DNA of 9,233 bases from JAZLDV01 sp045614925 (GCA_045614925.1 JAZLDV010000038.1:1-9233), one strand, 5' to 3'; numbered from the stretch's first letter, positions 1 to 6,094 are shown. Notes: generated by a model from the letters alone, not told the origin. Program-made: numbers and translations.

Positions 1-324
1 GGTGGTAAATGGTACTTCTTAGACTCAGCTATGAAAACTGGATGGGTTAAAGATAACGGTAAATGGTACTTCTTAGATTCTGAAATGAAAACTGGATGGA
101 TTCAAGACGGAGGAAAATGGTACTACATGAATAGCCATATGATGACTGGTTGGCAACAAGTTAACGGTACATGGTATTATTTAAATAACGCTATGGTTAC
201 TGGTTGGTTAAAAATTAACAATACTTGGTACTATTTCAACTCTAAAGGTGCAATGGTAACAGGAACTGTAACTATTAACGGAAAAGTACAAAAAATTAAT
301 TCTAACGGAGCTTGGTTAGGATAA
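1..324 (+). CDS. C-terminal fragment of a cell-wall-binding repeat surface protein
   Basis: The reading frame is open from the left edge, so the 5' end (signal peptide and any catalytic or adhesive domain) lies outside the window. The visible 107 residues are almost entirely repeats of the type GKWYFLDSxMKTGW: an aromatic pair, a short turn, then a TGW motif. This is the CW_binding_1 / choline- and glucan-binding family, whose units form a beta-solenoid that docks secreted proteins onto cell-wall polymers or extracellular glucans. Four 18-residue units are followed by a longer 20-residue unit containing SKGAMVTG and a degenerate cap ending GAWLG. There is no LPXTG anchor, which agrees with non-covalent attachment. 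The stop is TAA followed directly by a second TAA. What the full protein does (hydrolase, adhesin or toxin-like protein) cannot be told from this end. Confidence 0.9.
   Translation, partial: GGKWYFLDSAMKTGWVKDNGKWYFLDSEMKTGWIQDGGKWYYMNSHMMTGWQQVNGTWYYLNNAMVTGWLKINNTWYYFNSKGAMVTGTVTINGKVQKINSNGAWLG
4..279 (+). repeat. Tandem 54-bp coding repeats (cell-wall-binding units)
   Basis: Five consecutive units start at 4, 58, 112, 166 and 220. The first four are exactly 54 bp and the last is 60 bp. Units 1 and 2 are nearly identical over their first 20 bases, and both carry the same ATGAAAACTGGATGG segment. Units 3 to 5 are more diverged. This suggests recent duplication of the first pair, or gene conversion between them. 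The array continues past the left edge. Confidence 0.85.
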
Positions 325-330
325 TAAAAT

Positions 331-369
331 AACCCCATAGAGGTGAGAAATCACTTCTAAGGGGTTTTT
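331..369 (+). terminator. Intrinsic terminator of the cell-wall-binding protein gene
   Basis: AACCCC (331-336) pairs with GGGGTT (361-366). An inner stem, AGAGGTGA (339-346) with TCACTTCT (351-358), has one G-U pair and closes a GAAA loop. A run of T follows at 365-369. The hairpin starts six bases after the stop codon. Confidence 0.85.
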
Positions 370-380
370 GTTTGTAAATT

Positions 381-416
381 AAAAACACATTCTTTAGGGA
401 AGAATGTGTTTTTTTT
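381..416 (-). terminator. Bidirectional terminator, mainly for the csp gene
   Basis: A 14-bp perfect stem (381-394 with 400-413) encloses a five-base loop. T-runs lie at both ends: 409-416 on the plus strand, and the complement of 381-385 and beyond on the minus strand. It sits just past the minus-strand csp stop codon, so it can end the csp transcript. It can also back up the plus-strand terminator at 331-369. Confidence 0.8.
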
Positions 417-426
417 AGGCTTATTA

Positions 427-633
427 TTATCCAACAACTGTTACGTTAGTAGCTTGAGGACCTCTTTCTCCTTCAACGATGTCGAATTCAACAACTTGTC
501 CTTCTTCTAAAGTTTTAAATCCAGTAGCATTGATAGCTGAAAAATGTACGAATACATCTTTGTTTTCACCTTCAATAGTAATGAACCCATATCCTTTATC
601 AGATTTAAACCATTTTACTTTTCCTGTACTCAT
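427..633 (-). CDS. csp: CspA-family cold-shock protein
   Basis: A 68-residue single cold-shock domain that binds single-stranded nucleic acid and acts as an RNA chaperone in the cytoplasm. Both RNA-binding motifs are visible: RNP1 as KGYGFI (residues 13-18) and RNP2 as VFVHF (27-31). The family opening GKVKWF (4-9) and the usual 65-70 residue length also fit. The start is set by AAAGGAGG nine bases upstream on the minus strand (complement of 643-650). The gene ends in three consecutive in-frame TAA codons (complement of 421-429). It is monocistronic, with its own promoter about 120 bases upstream and the terminator at 381-416. The long leader suggests post-transcriptional control, as is common for csp genes. 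Which paralogue it is (cspA/B/C/D) cannot be decided from sequence alone. Confidence 0.96.
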   Translation of the reverse strand: MSTGKVKWFKSDKGYGFITIEGENKDVFVHFSAINATGFKTLEEGQVVEFDIVEGERGPQATNVTVVG

Positions 634-744
634 TATAAAGTACCTCCTTTATTTATTTGCAAATAAACAAACCGTGATTTTTAAACTACTAAATAAATCA
701 GAAAATTTTTTAATAAATTGAAAATGCGCTCTATGTCCTTTGCT
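634..744 (-). promoter_or_regulatory. Long AT-rich 5' untranslated leader of csp
   Basis: About 110 transcribed bases separate the inferred start site from the csp ATG and contain no open frame on that strand. Known csp mRNAs use such leaders as temperature-sensitive structures that expose the ribosome binding site in the cold. I see the AAAGGAGG site at the 3' end and A/T-rich runs able to pair with each other, but no structure I can assign with certainty. Confidence 0.45.
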
Positions 745-750
745 TATTTA

Positions 751-779
751 ATTATATCATATCGATTTTTTTGATTCAA
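751..779 (-). promoter_or_regulatory. Sigma-A promoter of the csp gene
   Basis: Read on the minus strand: TTGAAT (-35, 774-779), a 17-base spacer, then a perfect TATAAT (-10, 751-756) preceded by TGA (an extended -10-like TG). Transcription should start near 744. This gives a 5' leader of about 110 bases before the ATG at 633, much longer than needed for the ribosome binding site. Confidence 0.75.
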
Positions 780-813
780 GTTATATGTTTTAATTACGTT
801 ATCAAGTTTATTG

Positions 814-841
814 TTGACTTTAAATATAATAAGGGTATACA
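814..841 (+). promoter_or_regulatory. Probable promoter of the aminopeptidase gene
   Basis: TTGACT (814-819), a 16-base spacer, then TATACA (836-841). Transcription would begin near 848, just ahead of the AAGGAGGT site, so the leader is very short. The promoter is divergent from the csp promoter, with the two -35 boxes about 35 bases apart. An alternative -10, TATAAT at 825-830, lacks a convincing -35. Confidence 0.45.
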
Positions 842-863
842 GTATAAAAAGGAGGTAATTATT

Positions 864-2081
864 ATGATTAAAAAATATGCTGAATTAATTGTAAAAAAAG
901 GACTTAATGTACAAAAAGGTCAGGAAGTTGTTGTAACTGCTTCTGTAGACGCAGTAGAATTAGTAAGAGAAGTTGCAGCAGCAGCTTATGAAGTAGGGGC
1001 TAAAGACGTTATTGTGGCTTATAGTGATGATAAGTTAACACGTTTAAGATATGAATATTGTGAAATGGATCATTTTGATTTTATTCCTGATTATCTTAAA
1101 GATTTAAGAAATCAGTATGCAACAAGAAATGCTTGTTTTTTAACAATCCTTTCTACAGATCCTGAAGCATTAAAAGGTGTTGATCCTTTAAAGATTCAAA
1201 AATGGGGAGTTAATTTACGTAAAGCATGTGAAGTTTTCTATACACATTTAGAAAAATCAATCTGCAGATGGTGTATTGTTGGGGCTCCTAGTGCGGCTTG
1301 GGCAAATAGAGTATTCCCAGATATGAGTACAGATGAAGCAGTTGAAGCTTTATGGAATGCGATTTTTAAAGTAACTCGTTGTGATAAAGAAGATCCTTTA
1401 AAAGAATGGGATTTACATCATGAATCATTTGTAAAAAGAGTAAAAGTATTAAATGAAAAGAAAATCAGAACTTTACATTATAAAAATAGTTTAGGAACTG
1501 ATTTAACTATTGGTTTACCAAAAGGATATTTATTTGCAGGTGGTGCTTCAGCAACAACTGATGGAATCTATAATTTTGCTAATGTGCCAACTGAAGAAGT
1601 ATTTGCTTCTCCAAATAAATATGAAGTTGATGGTATTGTATATAGTTCTTTACCTTTAAATCATAATGGAAGTTTAGTAGATGAATTCTATATTGAATTT
1701 GAAAAAGGAAGAGTTGTGAACTATGGTGCAGAAGTTGGATATGATGTTTTAAAATCAATTATTGAAACTGATGAAGGTGCACATTATTTAGGAGAAGTGG
1801 CTTTAGTTCCATATGATTCTCCAATTAATAATACAGGTATTTTATTCTATAATACATTATTTGATGAAAATGCTTCTTGTCACTTAGCAATAGGTAGAGG
1901 ATTTAATGAGTGTATTGAAAATGGTTTATCATTAACTAAAGAAGAATTAGAAGAAAAAGGAATAAATAGTTCTTTAACTCATGTTGATTTTATGATTGGA
2001 ACTTCTGATTTATCTATTATTGCGACTTTAGAAGATGGTAGTGAATTTGTTGTGTTTGAAAATGGAAATTATGCTTTTTAG
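864..2081 (+). CDS. M29-family metallo-aminopeptidase (AmpS/PepS type)
   Basis: A 405-residue cytoplasmic aminopeptidase that trims N-terminal residues from peptides using a two-metal centre. Family landmarks are an N-terminal YAELIVKKGLNVQKGQ segment (residues 5-20) and, in the C-terminal half, the conserved metal-ligand positions: Glu244/245 in VPTEEVF, Glu311 in GEVALV, His340 in NASCHLAIG, and His373 with Asp375 in LTHVDFMIG. Length fits AmpS/PepS/PepT-II proteins (about 400-415). The frame is open further upstream to 771, but the true start is the ATG at 864. It is preceded by AAGGAGGT with eight bases between, and the protein then begins MIKKYAEL as relatives do. It is transcribed alone: its own promoter is upstream and a terminator spans its stop codon. 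Substrate preference cannot be inferred. Confidence 0.93.
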   Translation: MIKKYAELIVKKGLNVQKGQEVVVTASVDAVELVREVAAAAYEVGAKDVIVAYSDDKLTRLRYEYCEMDHFDFIPDYLKDLRNQYATRNACFLTILSTDPEALKGVDPLKIQKWGVNLRKACEVFYTHLEKSICRWCIVGAPSAAWANRVFPDMSTDEAVEALWNAIFKVTRCDKEDPLKEWDLHHESFVKRVKVLNEKKIRTLHYKNSLGTDLTIGLPKGYLFAGGASATTDGIYNFANVPTEEVFASPNKYEVDGIVYSSLPLNHNGSLVDEFYIEFEKGRVVNYGAEVGYDVLKSIIETDEGAHYLGEVALVPYDSPINNTGILFYNTLFDENASCHLAIGRGFNECIENGLSLTKEELEEKGINSSLTHVDFMIGTSDLSIIATLEDGSEFVVFENGNYAF

Positions 2082-2100
2082 CATAATTTCTTTTGTTTTT
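2065..2100 (+). terminator. Intrinsic terminator built over the aminopeptidase stop codon
   Basis: A perfect 10-bp stem, GAAATTATGC (2065-2074) with GCATAATTTC (2081-2090), encloses the loop TTTTTA. It is followed by TTTTGTTTTT. The TAG stop (2079-2081) lies at the loop/3'-arm junction, so the 5' arm is coding sequence (the last residues, GNYAF, overlap it). Confidence 0.8.
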
Positions 2101-2102
2101 GT

Positions 2103-2131
2103 TTGACAAAACAGGCCTGTTTGTTTATCAT
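2103..2131 (+). promoter_or_regulatory. Promoter of prfC
   Basis: A consensus TTGACA (2103-2108), a 17-base spacer and TATCAT (2126-2131). Transcription should begin near 2138, giving a leader of about 25 bases before the prfC ATG at 2163. The spacer is filled by a palindrome, described separately. Confidence 0.7.
2109..2122 (+). promoter_or_regulatory. 14-bp perfect palindrome in the prfC promoter spacer: candidate operator
   Basis: AAACAGGCCTGTTT is perfectly self-complementary with no loop and is centred between 2115 and 2116. It lies wholly between the -35 and -10 boxes. A loop-free palindrome is a poor RNA hairpin but a typical dimeric repressor site, and a protein bound here would block RNA polymerase. 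The core AGGCCT is GC-rich in otherwise AT-rich surroundings. I do not recognise the regulator. Confidence 0.5.
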
Positions 2132-2162
2132 TGAATAGGTTGACATAAAGGAGGTTGTTGAT

Positions 2163-3752
2163 ATGTCAGAATTTATTAATCAAGTGAAAAAACGTAGAAC
2201 ATTTGCTATTATTTCCCATCCCGATGCAGGGAAGACGACATTAACTGAGAAGTTCCTTCTTTATGGAGGAGCAATCCAGGAAGCAGGGATGGTTAAAGGT
2301 AAAAAACAATCTAAACATGCAGTATCAGACTGGATGGAAATTGAAAAACAAAGAGGGATTTCTGTTACTTCTTCTGTACTTCAATTTAATTATGATGGTT
2401 TCTGTATTAATATCTTAGATACTCCAGGCCATCAGGATTTCTCGGAAGATACTTATCGTACTTTAATGGCTGCAGATAGTGCTGTCATGGTTATCGATGG
2501 GTCAAAAGGGGTAGAAGCACAAACAAGAAAATTATTCAAAGTCTGTGCAATGAGACATATTCCTATTTTTACTTTTATTAACAAAATGGATAGAGAAGCA
2601 AAAGATCCATATGAATTAATGGAAGAAATTGAAAGAGAATTAGGAGTAGAAACATGTGCAGTAAACTGGCCTATTGGATGTGGAAAAGAATTCAAAGGTG
2701 TTTATGAAAGAGAAAAAGAACAAGTTATCCGTTTTACTCCTGTTAATGCAGGTAAAAAAGAAGTAGAAACTGATATTTGTGATGCTCATGATGAAAGTTT
2801 AAAAGATATTTTAGGTGAAGAATTATATAACAAATTACAAGATGATATTGAATTATTAGATGGTGCTGGTGCTGAATTTGATTTAGAAAGAGTACAAAAA
2901 GGGGAATTATCTCCAGTATGCTTTGGTTCAGCATTAACAAACTTTGGTGTAGAACCATTCTTAGCTCATTTCTTAGCTATGACTACTGAACCATTAGCAA
3001 GAATGAGTAATCAAGGTGAACAAGATCCTTTAAATGAAGACTTCAGTGCATTCGTATTTAAAATTCAAGCAAATATGAATAAAATGCATAGAGATAGAAT
3101 GGCATTTATTAGAATCTGTTCAGGTAAATTTACTAAAGGTATGGAAGTATTCCATTATCAGGGAAATAAAAAAATTAAATTAAATACGTCTAAACAATTG
3201 ATGGCAGAAGATCGTGTAGAAGTAGAAGAAGCTTATTCAGGAGATATTATTGGGATCTTTGATCCAGGTATTTTCTCTATTGGTGATACTTTATGTACAG
3301 CAAAAAATAAATTTGCTTATGAAGGAATTCCTACATTTGCACCTGAACATTTCGCTTTAATTAGAAATAAAGACACAATGAAACGTAAACAGTTCGTTAA
3401 GGGTGTAGAACAGATTGCTCAAGAAGGAGCGATTCAGATCTTTACTGATTTAGGTGGAGGTATGGAAGAAATTATTGTTGGGGTTGTAGGTGTTCTTCAG
3501 TTTGAAGTATTAACATACAGATTAAAGAATGAATATAACGTAGATATTATTAGTACTCCATTACCATATCAGTTTATTAGATGGATTCAAAATAAAGATG
3601 TAGATTTAAAGAAATTAAATTTATCTTCAGACACTAAAAAAGTACAGGATTTAAAAGGTCAATACTTATTATTATTCTCTAATGAATGGGGAATCAGATG
3701 GGCTAATGACAAAAATCCAGGCTTAGAGTTAAGTGAATTTTCAAAGAATTAA
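2163..3752 (+). CDS. prfC: Peptide chain release factor 3 (RF3)
   Basis: A 529-residue translational GTPase. In the known family, RF3 binds the ribosome after peptide release and removes the class-I release factors RF1/RF2 so they recycle. All GTPase motifs are present: G1 HPDAGKTT (residues 19-26), G2 RGISVT (64-69), G3 DTPGH (86-90), G4 NKMD (140-143) and G5 SAL (256-258). The sequence VKGKKQSKHAVSDWMEIEKQ between G1 and G2 separates RF3 from EF-G. Full length matches the family (about 520-530). The start ATG has AAAGGAGG eight bases upstream. It is a single-gene unit: a promoter with a possible operator precedes it, and a terminator overlaps its own stop codon. RF3 is dispensable in many bacteria, so regulated expression is plausible. 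Confidence 0.97.
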   Translation: MSEFINQVKKRRTFAIISHPDAGKTTLTEKFLLYGGAIQEAGMVKGKKQSKHAVSDWMEIEKQRGISVTSSVLQFNYDGFCINILDTPGHQDFSEDTYRTLMAADSAVMVIDGSKGVEAQTRKLFKVCAMRHIPIFTFINKMDREAKDPYELMEEIERELGVETCAVNWPIGCGKEFKGVYEREKEQVIRFTPVNAGKKEVETDICDAHDESLKDILGEELYNKLQDDIELLDGAGAEFDLERVQKGELSPVCFGSALTNFGVEPFLAHFLAMTTEPLARMSNQGEQDPLNEDFSAFVFKIQANMNKMHRDRMAFIRICSGKFTKGMEVFHYQGNKKIKLNTSKQLMAEDRVEVEEAYSGDIIGIFDPGIFSIGDTLCTAKNKFAYEGIPTFAPEHFALIRNKDTMKRKQFVKGVEQIAQEGAIQIFTDLGGGMEEIIVGVVGVLQFEVLTYRLKNEYNVDIISTPLPYQFIRWIQNKDVDLKKLNLSSDTKKVQDLKGQYLLLFSNEWGIRWANDKNPGLELSEFSKN

Positions 3753-3779
3753 GAGAAATATTTTATTTCTCTTTTTTTT
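3751..3779 (+). terminator. Intrinsic terminator overlapping the prfC stop codon
   Basis: A 10-bp stem, AAGAGAAATA (3751-3760) with TATTTCTCTT (3764-3773), has a three-base loop and a run of eight T (3772-3779). The 5' arm begins inside the TAA stop codon (3750-3752). Confidence 0.85.
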
Positions 3780-3782
3780 ATC

Positions 3783-3803
3783 TTTAAAATCATTTAAAAT
3801 GAT
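3783..3803 (+). repeat. Small direct and inverted repeat upstream of the 77-codon gene
   Basis: TTTAAAAT occurs twice, 10 bases apart (3783-3790 and 3793-3800). The second copy lies inside the inverted repeat ATCATTT-A-AAATGAT (3789-3803). TAAAAT at 3795-3800 could serve as a -10 for the downstream small gene, but no fitting -35 is visible in the T-run before it. One helical turn between copies is compatible with a protein site. In such AT-rich sequence, chance is a serious alternative. Confidence 0.3.
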
Positions 3804-3819
3804 AGTGGGAGATGAGGCT

Positions 3820-4053
3820 ATGGTAAATGATGGAAAGAGATGTTACTGCCGTTGTATTAAAGATATGAGTATGACAGTAGGAAAAGACATAGTTGTTGTC
3901 TTTGAGTTTAAACAAGTTTATTCTTGCGTTATTAAAACAAGGGGAACTGGTTTTCCATATTATAAAATATATGGAGATGAATTCACTTTAAATTGTAATG
4001 AGGATGAATTTAATAATCATTTTAAATTAATAAAAGGCCGTGTATACAAATAA
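3820..4053 (+). CDS. Small protein of unknown function (77 residues)
   Basis: I do not recognise this protein. The frame stays open back to 3733, but that region overlaps the prfC end and its terminator. The best start is the ATG at 3820, with GGGAG eight bases upstream. The product is basic near its N terminus and carries a tight cysteine cluster, RCYCRC (Cys8, Cys10, Cys12), plus Cys36 and Cys59. Short beta-like segments follow (KDIVVVFEFKQVYSCVI, then YYKIYGDEFTLN) and an FNNHFKLI tail, which recalls small SH3-like barrels; that fold is a guess. There is no signal peptide or membrane segment. It lies between prfC (separated by a terminator) and the ATPase-like membrane gene, in the same direction, 76 bases ahead of the latter. 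Whether it is expressed with that gene is unknown. Confidence 0.6.
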   Translation: MVNDGKRCYCRCIKDMSMTVGKDIVVVFEFKQVYSCVIKTRGTGFPYYKIYGDEFTLNCNEDEFNNHFKLIKGRVYK

Positions 4054-4080
4054 TATGAAAGTTGCAAATAGTAAATAGTA

Positions 4081-4109
4081 TTTATTTTTTGCTATATATA
4101 TGTTATATT
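4081..4109 (+). promoter_or_regulatory. Possible extended -10 promoter for the ATPase-like gene
   Basis: TGTTATATT (4101-4109) matches an extended -10 (TG, one base, TATATT). The base run 17 bases upstream (TTTATT, 4081-4086) is only a weak -35. Transcription would start near 4116, right ahead of the AAGGTG ribosome binding site. Confidence 0.35.
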
Positions 4110-4129
4110 TGCATAAGAAGGTGATAAAA

Positions 4130-6070
4130 ATGGAAAAAAGAACATTTGAGATCTCTAATTTTTCTTCAAGTGATGATATTAATGCGTTAGTTATTATATT
4201 AAATAGTCATGAGCAAGTTACACATCTAAAAATAGGTGAAACATCTATTACATTTAATTGTTTAGATTTTGAAGCTTTAATTAGTGATGTAAAAGAATTT
4301 GATAAAAAATTAATGATTAAAGAAATTGTTAATGGAAAAAAACAGAGATATTCATATAAAAAAGAAAAAACAAAACATTATTTCTTATTTAAGAATGTAG
4401 AAGATGAAGCTGATATATATACTCTAATTAATAACTTAAATGAAACAGGATCATATTTTAATATTGAATATGATCATAAAAACAGATTACTTACATTTGA
4501 AACTTTAAAGAAAAATGTTTCAAATGCATTAAGTAAACAGTTAGTTAAAGTTAATCCTTCTATCGAAATGGTAGAACATAAAAAACCTATACGTACAAAA
4601 GAAGTATTTAATCAGAAATTTATTAAAACTTATTTAAAAATTGCAATATGGTTCTTCTTTGTTGCGATTGGTTTAATTAGTTCAAAAGATAATTCTAAAT
4701 TCTCAACATTATTCTGGTTAGTTTCAGTATTTATTATATCTGAACCAACAATTAAACTAGCTATTTCACAAATAAGAGCAAAACAATTCTTTAGTGAAGA
4801 AGTTTTTATTTTGGTTGGTGTTATTTTTGGAGTTATTGCAAAATCATACATGCAAGTATTTTTAGCAATTGTGATTTATCAGATTTCTATACCTGTTTTA
4901 AGTAAGGTTTATGAACGTGCTTTTAGAAAGATAGATAAGACAGTTCAATTACCAGAAAAAGGTATACGTTTAAAAGATGAAGAGGAAGAAGAAATTTCTT
5001 TATATGAATTTGATAAAGGTGATTTATTAGTAGTTAGACCAAATGAATTAATTCCTATTCCAGGAGATATTGTTTCAGGTCATTCATTTATTAATACATA
5101 TACAAATAATTCACAGATTGCATTAACTGAAGTGAATGTTGATTCACATGTTCACAGTGGTGATATTAATGCGGGTGAAGAAGATTTAGTTATTAGAATA
5201 ACACGTACTTATGATTCGAGCCGTCTGATGAATCTGATGAGTATTGCAACAAGTGGTGCAACAGATGAATCAATTGTAGAAGGTTTTACTAAGAAATTAG
5301 CAAGACTATCTACACCGATTATTATTTTTATTGCAGTTGTTGTTGGGATTATTTTACCTATTTATGATTCTTATGAATTTTCTCATTTTATTCATATAGG
5401 TGCAGTTTTATTCCTTATTGAAGGGACTTTATCAAGTGAACAGGCTATTTCGATTGGGAAATTAGCAGGTTTTGCTGAAGCATTTGGTAATGGGATTATT
5501 GTAGAGTCTTCTACAGCATTAGATGCTATTAATACTGTTAAAACAATTGTTTATGATCGTTTTGATGGTGTGGAAGTAAATGAAGATGAATTTGCTTTAT
5601 TTAGACAATTGTCTTTAGTTGCAAATAATTTAGTTATTTTTAATGATGGTCCTTATTCTTTAGAAAATGATCAATATAGAATTTATAATGATCTGACTAC
5701 TGAAGAAAAATTAGTTCTTATGGATGAATGTGAAGGGCCAGTTGCTTATATTGGAGATAGTTTAAAAGATCTTCAATTATTACAAAAAAGTAATATTGGT
5801 ATTTCTAGAGGTGGTATCAGTAATGCAAATCTGGTTAAAAATAGTGATGTTGTATTAATGGATCAGGATTTAAATAAAGTTTATTTAACTTTTATTGTTG
5901 CTAAAAAGATGAGAAATATTGCAATTGTTAATAATTTATTATCAATTGCAGCAAAATTAGCAATCTTAATTTTAGCATTTACTGCTCATCCATTCCCGTT
6001 ATTTTTAGCTGTATTAGTTGAAAAAATTGTAACTGGTATTATTATTGAATATTCAACAAGTATTTTATAG
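4130..6070 (+). CDS. P1B-type ATPase-like membrane protein lacking catalytic motifs (candidate pseudoenzyme)
   Basis: A 646-residue membrane protein with the layout of a heavy-metal P-type ATPase. Two HMA-like domains (about 1-66 and 82-148) both lack CxxC. Eight membrane segments are visible (about 164-185, 192-214, 221-240, 242-260, 394-413, 420-440, 592-617 and 622-642). The actuator domain is recognisable by RPNELIPIPGDIVSG (303-317) and GDINAG (344-349). The catalytic motifs are changed: TGES reads TEVN (333-336), the membrane CPC region reads IEGTLS (430-435), DKTGT reads DRFDG (476-480) and GDGxND reads GDSLKD (542-547). Only about 65 residues separate the last two, so the nucleotide-binding domain and TGD motif are gone. 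Lys527 in TTEEK matches the P-domain lysine. Lys609 and Glu631 resemble the Lys/Asp pair of zinc exporters. Start is the ATG at 4130 with AAGGTG upstream, not the open frame from 4100. Transport by ATP hydrolysis seems unlikely; function is unknown. Confidence 0.8.
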   Translation: MEKRTFEISNFSSSDDINALVIILNSHEQVTHLKIGETSITFNCLDFEALISDVKEFDKKLMIKEIVNGKKQRYSYKKEKTKHYFLFKNVEDEADIYTLINNLNETGSYFNIEYDHKNRLLTFETLKKNVSNALSKQLVKVNPSIEMVEHKKPIRTKEVFNQKFIKTYLKIAIWFFFVAIGLISSKDNSKFSTLFWLVSVFIISEPTIKLAISQIRAKQFFSEEVFILVGVIFGVIAKSYMQVFLAIVIYQISIPVLSKVYERAFRKIDKTVQLPEKGIRLKDEEEEEISLYEFDKGDLLVVRPNELIPIPGDIVSGHSFINTYTNNSQIALTEVNVDSHVHSGDINAGEEDLVIRITRTYDSSRLMNLMSIATSGATDESIVEGFTKKLARLSTPIIIFIAVVVGIILPIYDSYEFSHFIHIGAVLFLIEGTLSSEQAISIGKLAGFAEAFGNGIIVESSTALDAINTVKTIVYDRFDGVEVNEDEFALFRQLSLVANNLVIFNDGPYSLENDQYRIYNDLTTEEKLVLMDECEGPVAYIGDSLKDLQLLQKSNIGISRGGISNANLVKNSDVVLMDQDLNKVYLTFIVAKKMRNIAIVNNLLSIAAKLAILILAFTAHPFPLFLAVLVEKIVTGIIIEYSTSIL

Positions 6071-6094
6071 AGTAGAGAAATCTACTCTTTTTTT
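6069..6094 (+). terminator. Intrinsic terminator spanning the ATPase-like gene's stop, abutting the next ribosome binding site
   Basis: A perfect 8-bp stem, AGAGTAGA (6069-6076) with TCTACTCT (6081-6088), has a GAAA tetraloop and seven T (6088-6094). Its 5' arm begins within the TAG stop (6068-6070). The GGAGG of the next gene starts at 6095, immediately after the T-run. Confidence 0.8.

Noticed and set aside
4..279. 54-bp tandem repeats as a CRISPR or non-coding array
   Set aside because: Units are in frame, lack unique spacers between identical repeats, and encode the known aromatic cell-wall-binding motif.
680..700. CodY-like box in the csp leader (AATTTTCTGA on the minus strand)
   Set aside because: Only about two thirds of the AATTTTCWGAAAATT consensus fits, which is expected by chance in such AT-rich sequence.
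479..721. Plus-strand open frame of 80 codons across the csp gene
   Set aside because: It is antisense to csp, has no ribosome binding site and no family features; csp on the other strand explains the sequence.
771..863. Aminopeptidase start at 771
   Set aside because: The added 31 residues span the promoter region and match nothing in the family; AAGGAGGT points to ATG 864.
2140..2145. Second TTGACA upstream of prfC
   Set aside because: Its -10 would fall inside the prfC coding start, and no TATAAT-like box is there. The copy at 2103 has a proper partner.
2453..2958. Two minus-strand open frames within prfC
   Set aside because: They are shadows of the prfC coding sequence, low-complexity in composition, with no start signals.
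3733..3819. N-terminal extension of the 77-codon gene from ATG 3733
   Set aside because: It overlaps the prfC end and its terminator, lacks a ribosome binding site, and its hydrophobic run comes from the terminator T-tract. ATG 3820 has GGGAG at good spacing.
4066..4083. Hairpin AAATA/TATTT followed by T-run after the 77-codon gene as a terminator
   Set aside because: A five-base all-AT stem with an eight-base loop is too weak to call. The small gene may therefore be read into the ATPase-like gene, but I see no firm evidence either way.
4130..6070. ATPase-like gene as a frameshifted pseudogene
   Set aside because: The frame is continuous with a proper ribosome binding site and terminator, and sequence on both sides of the missing N domain joins in frame without stops.
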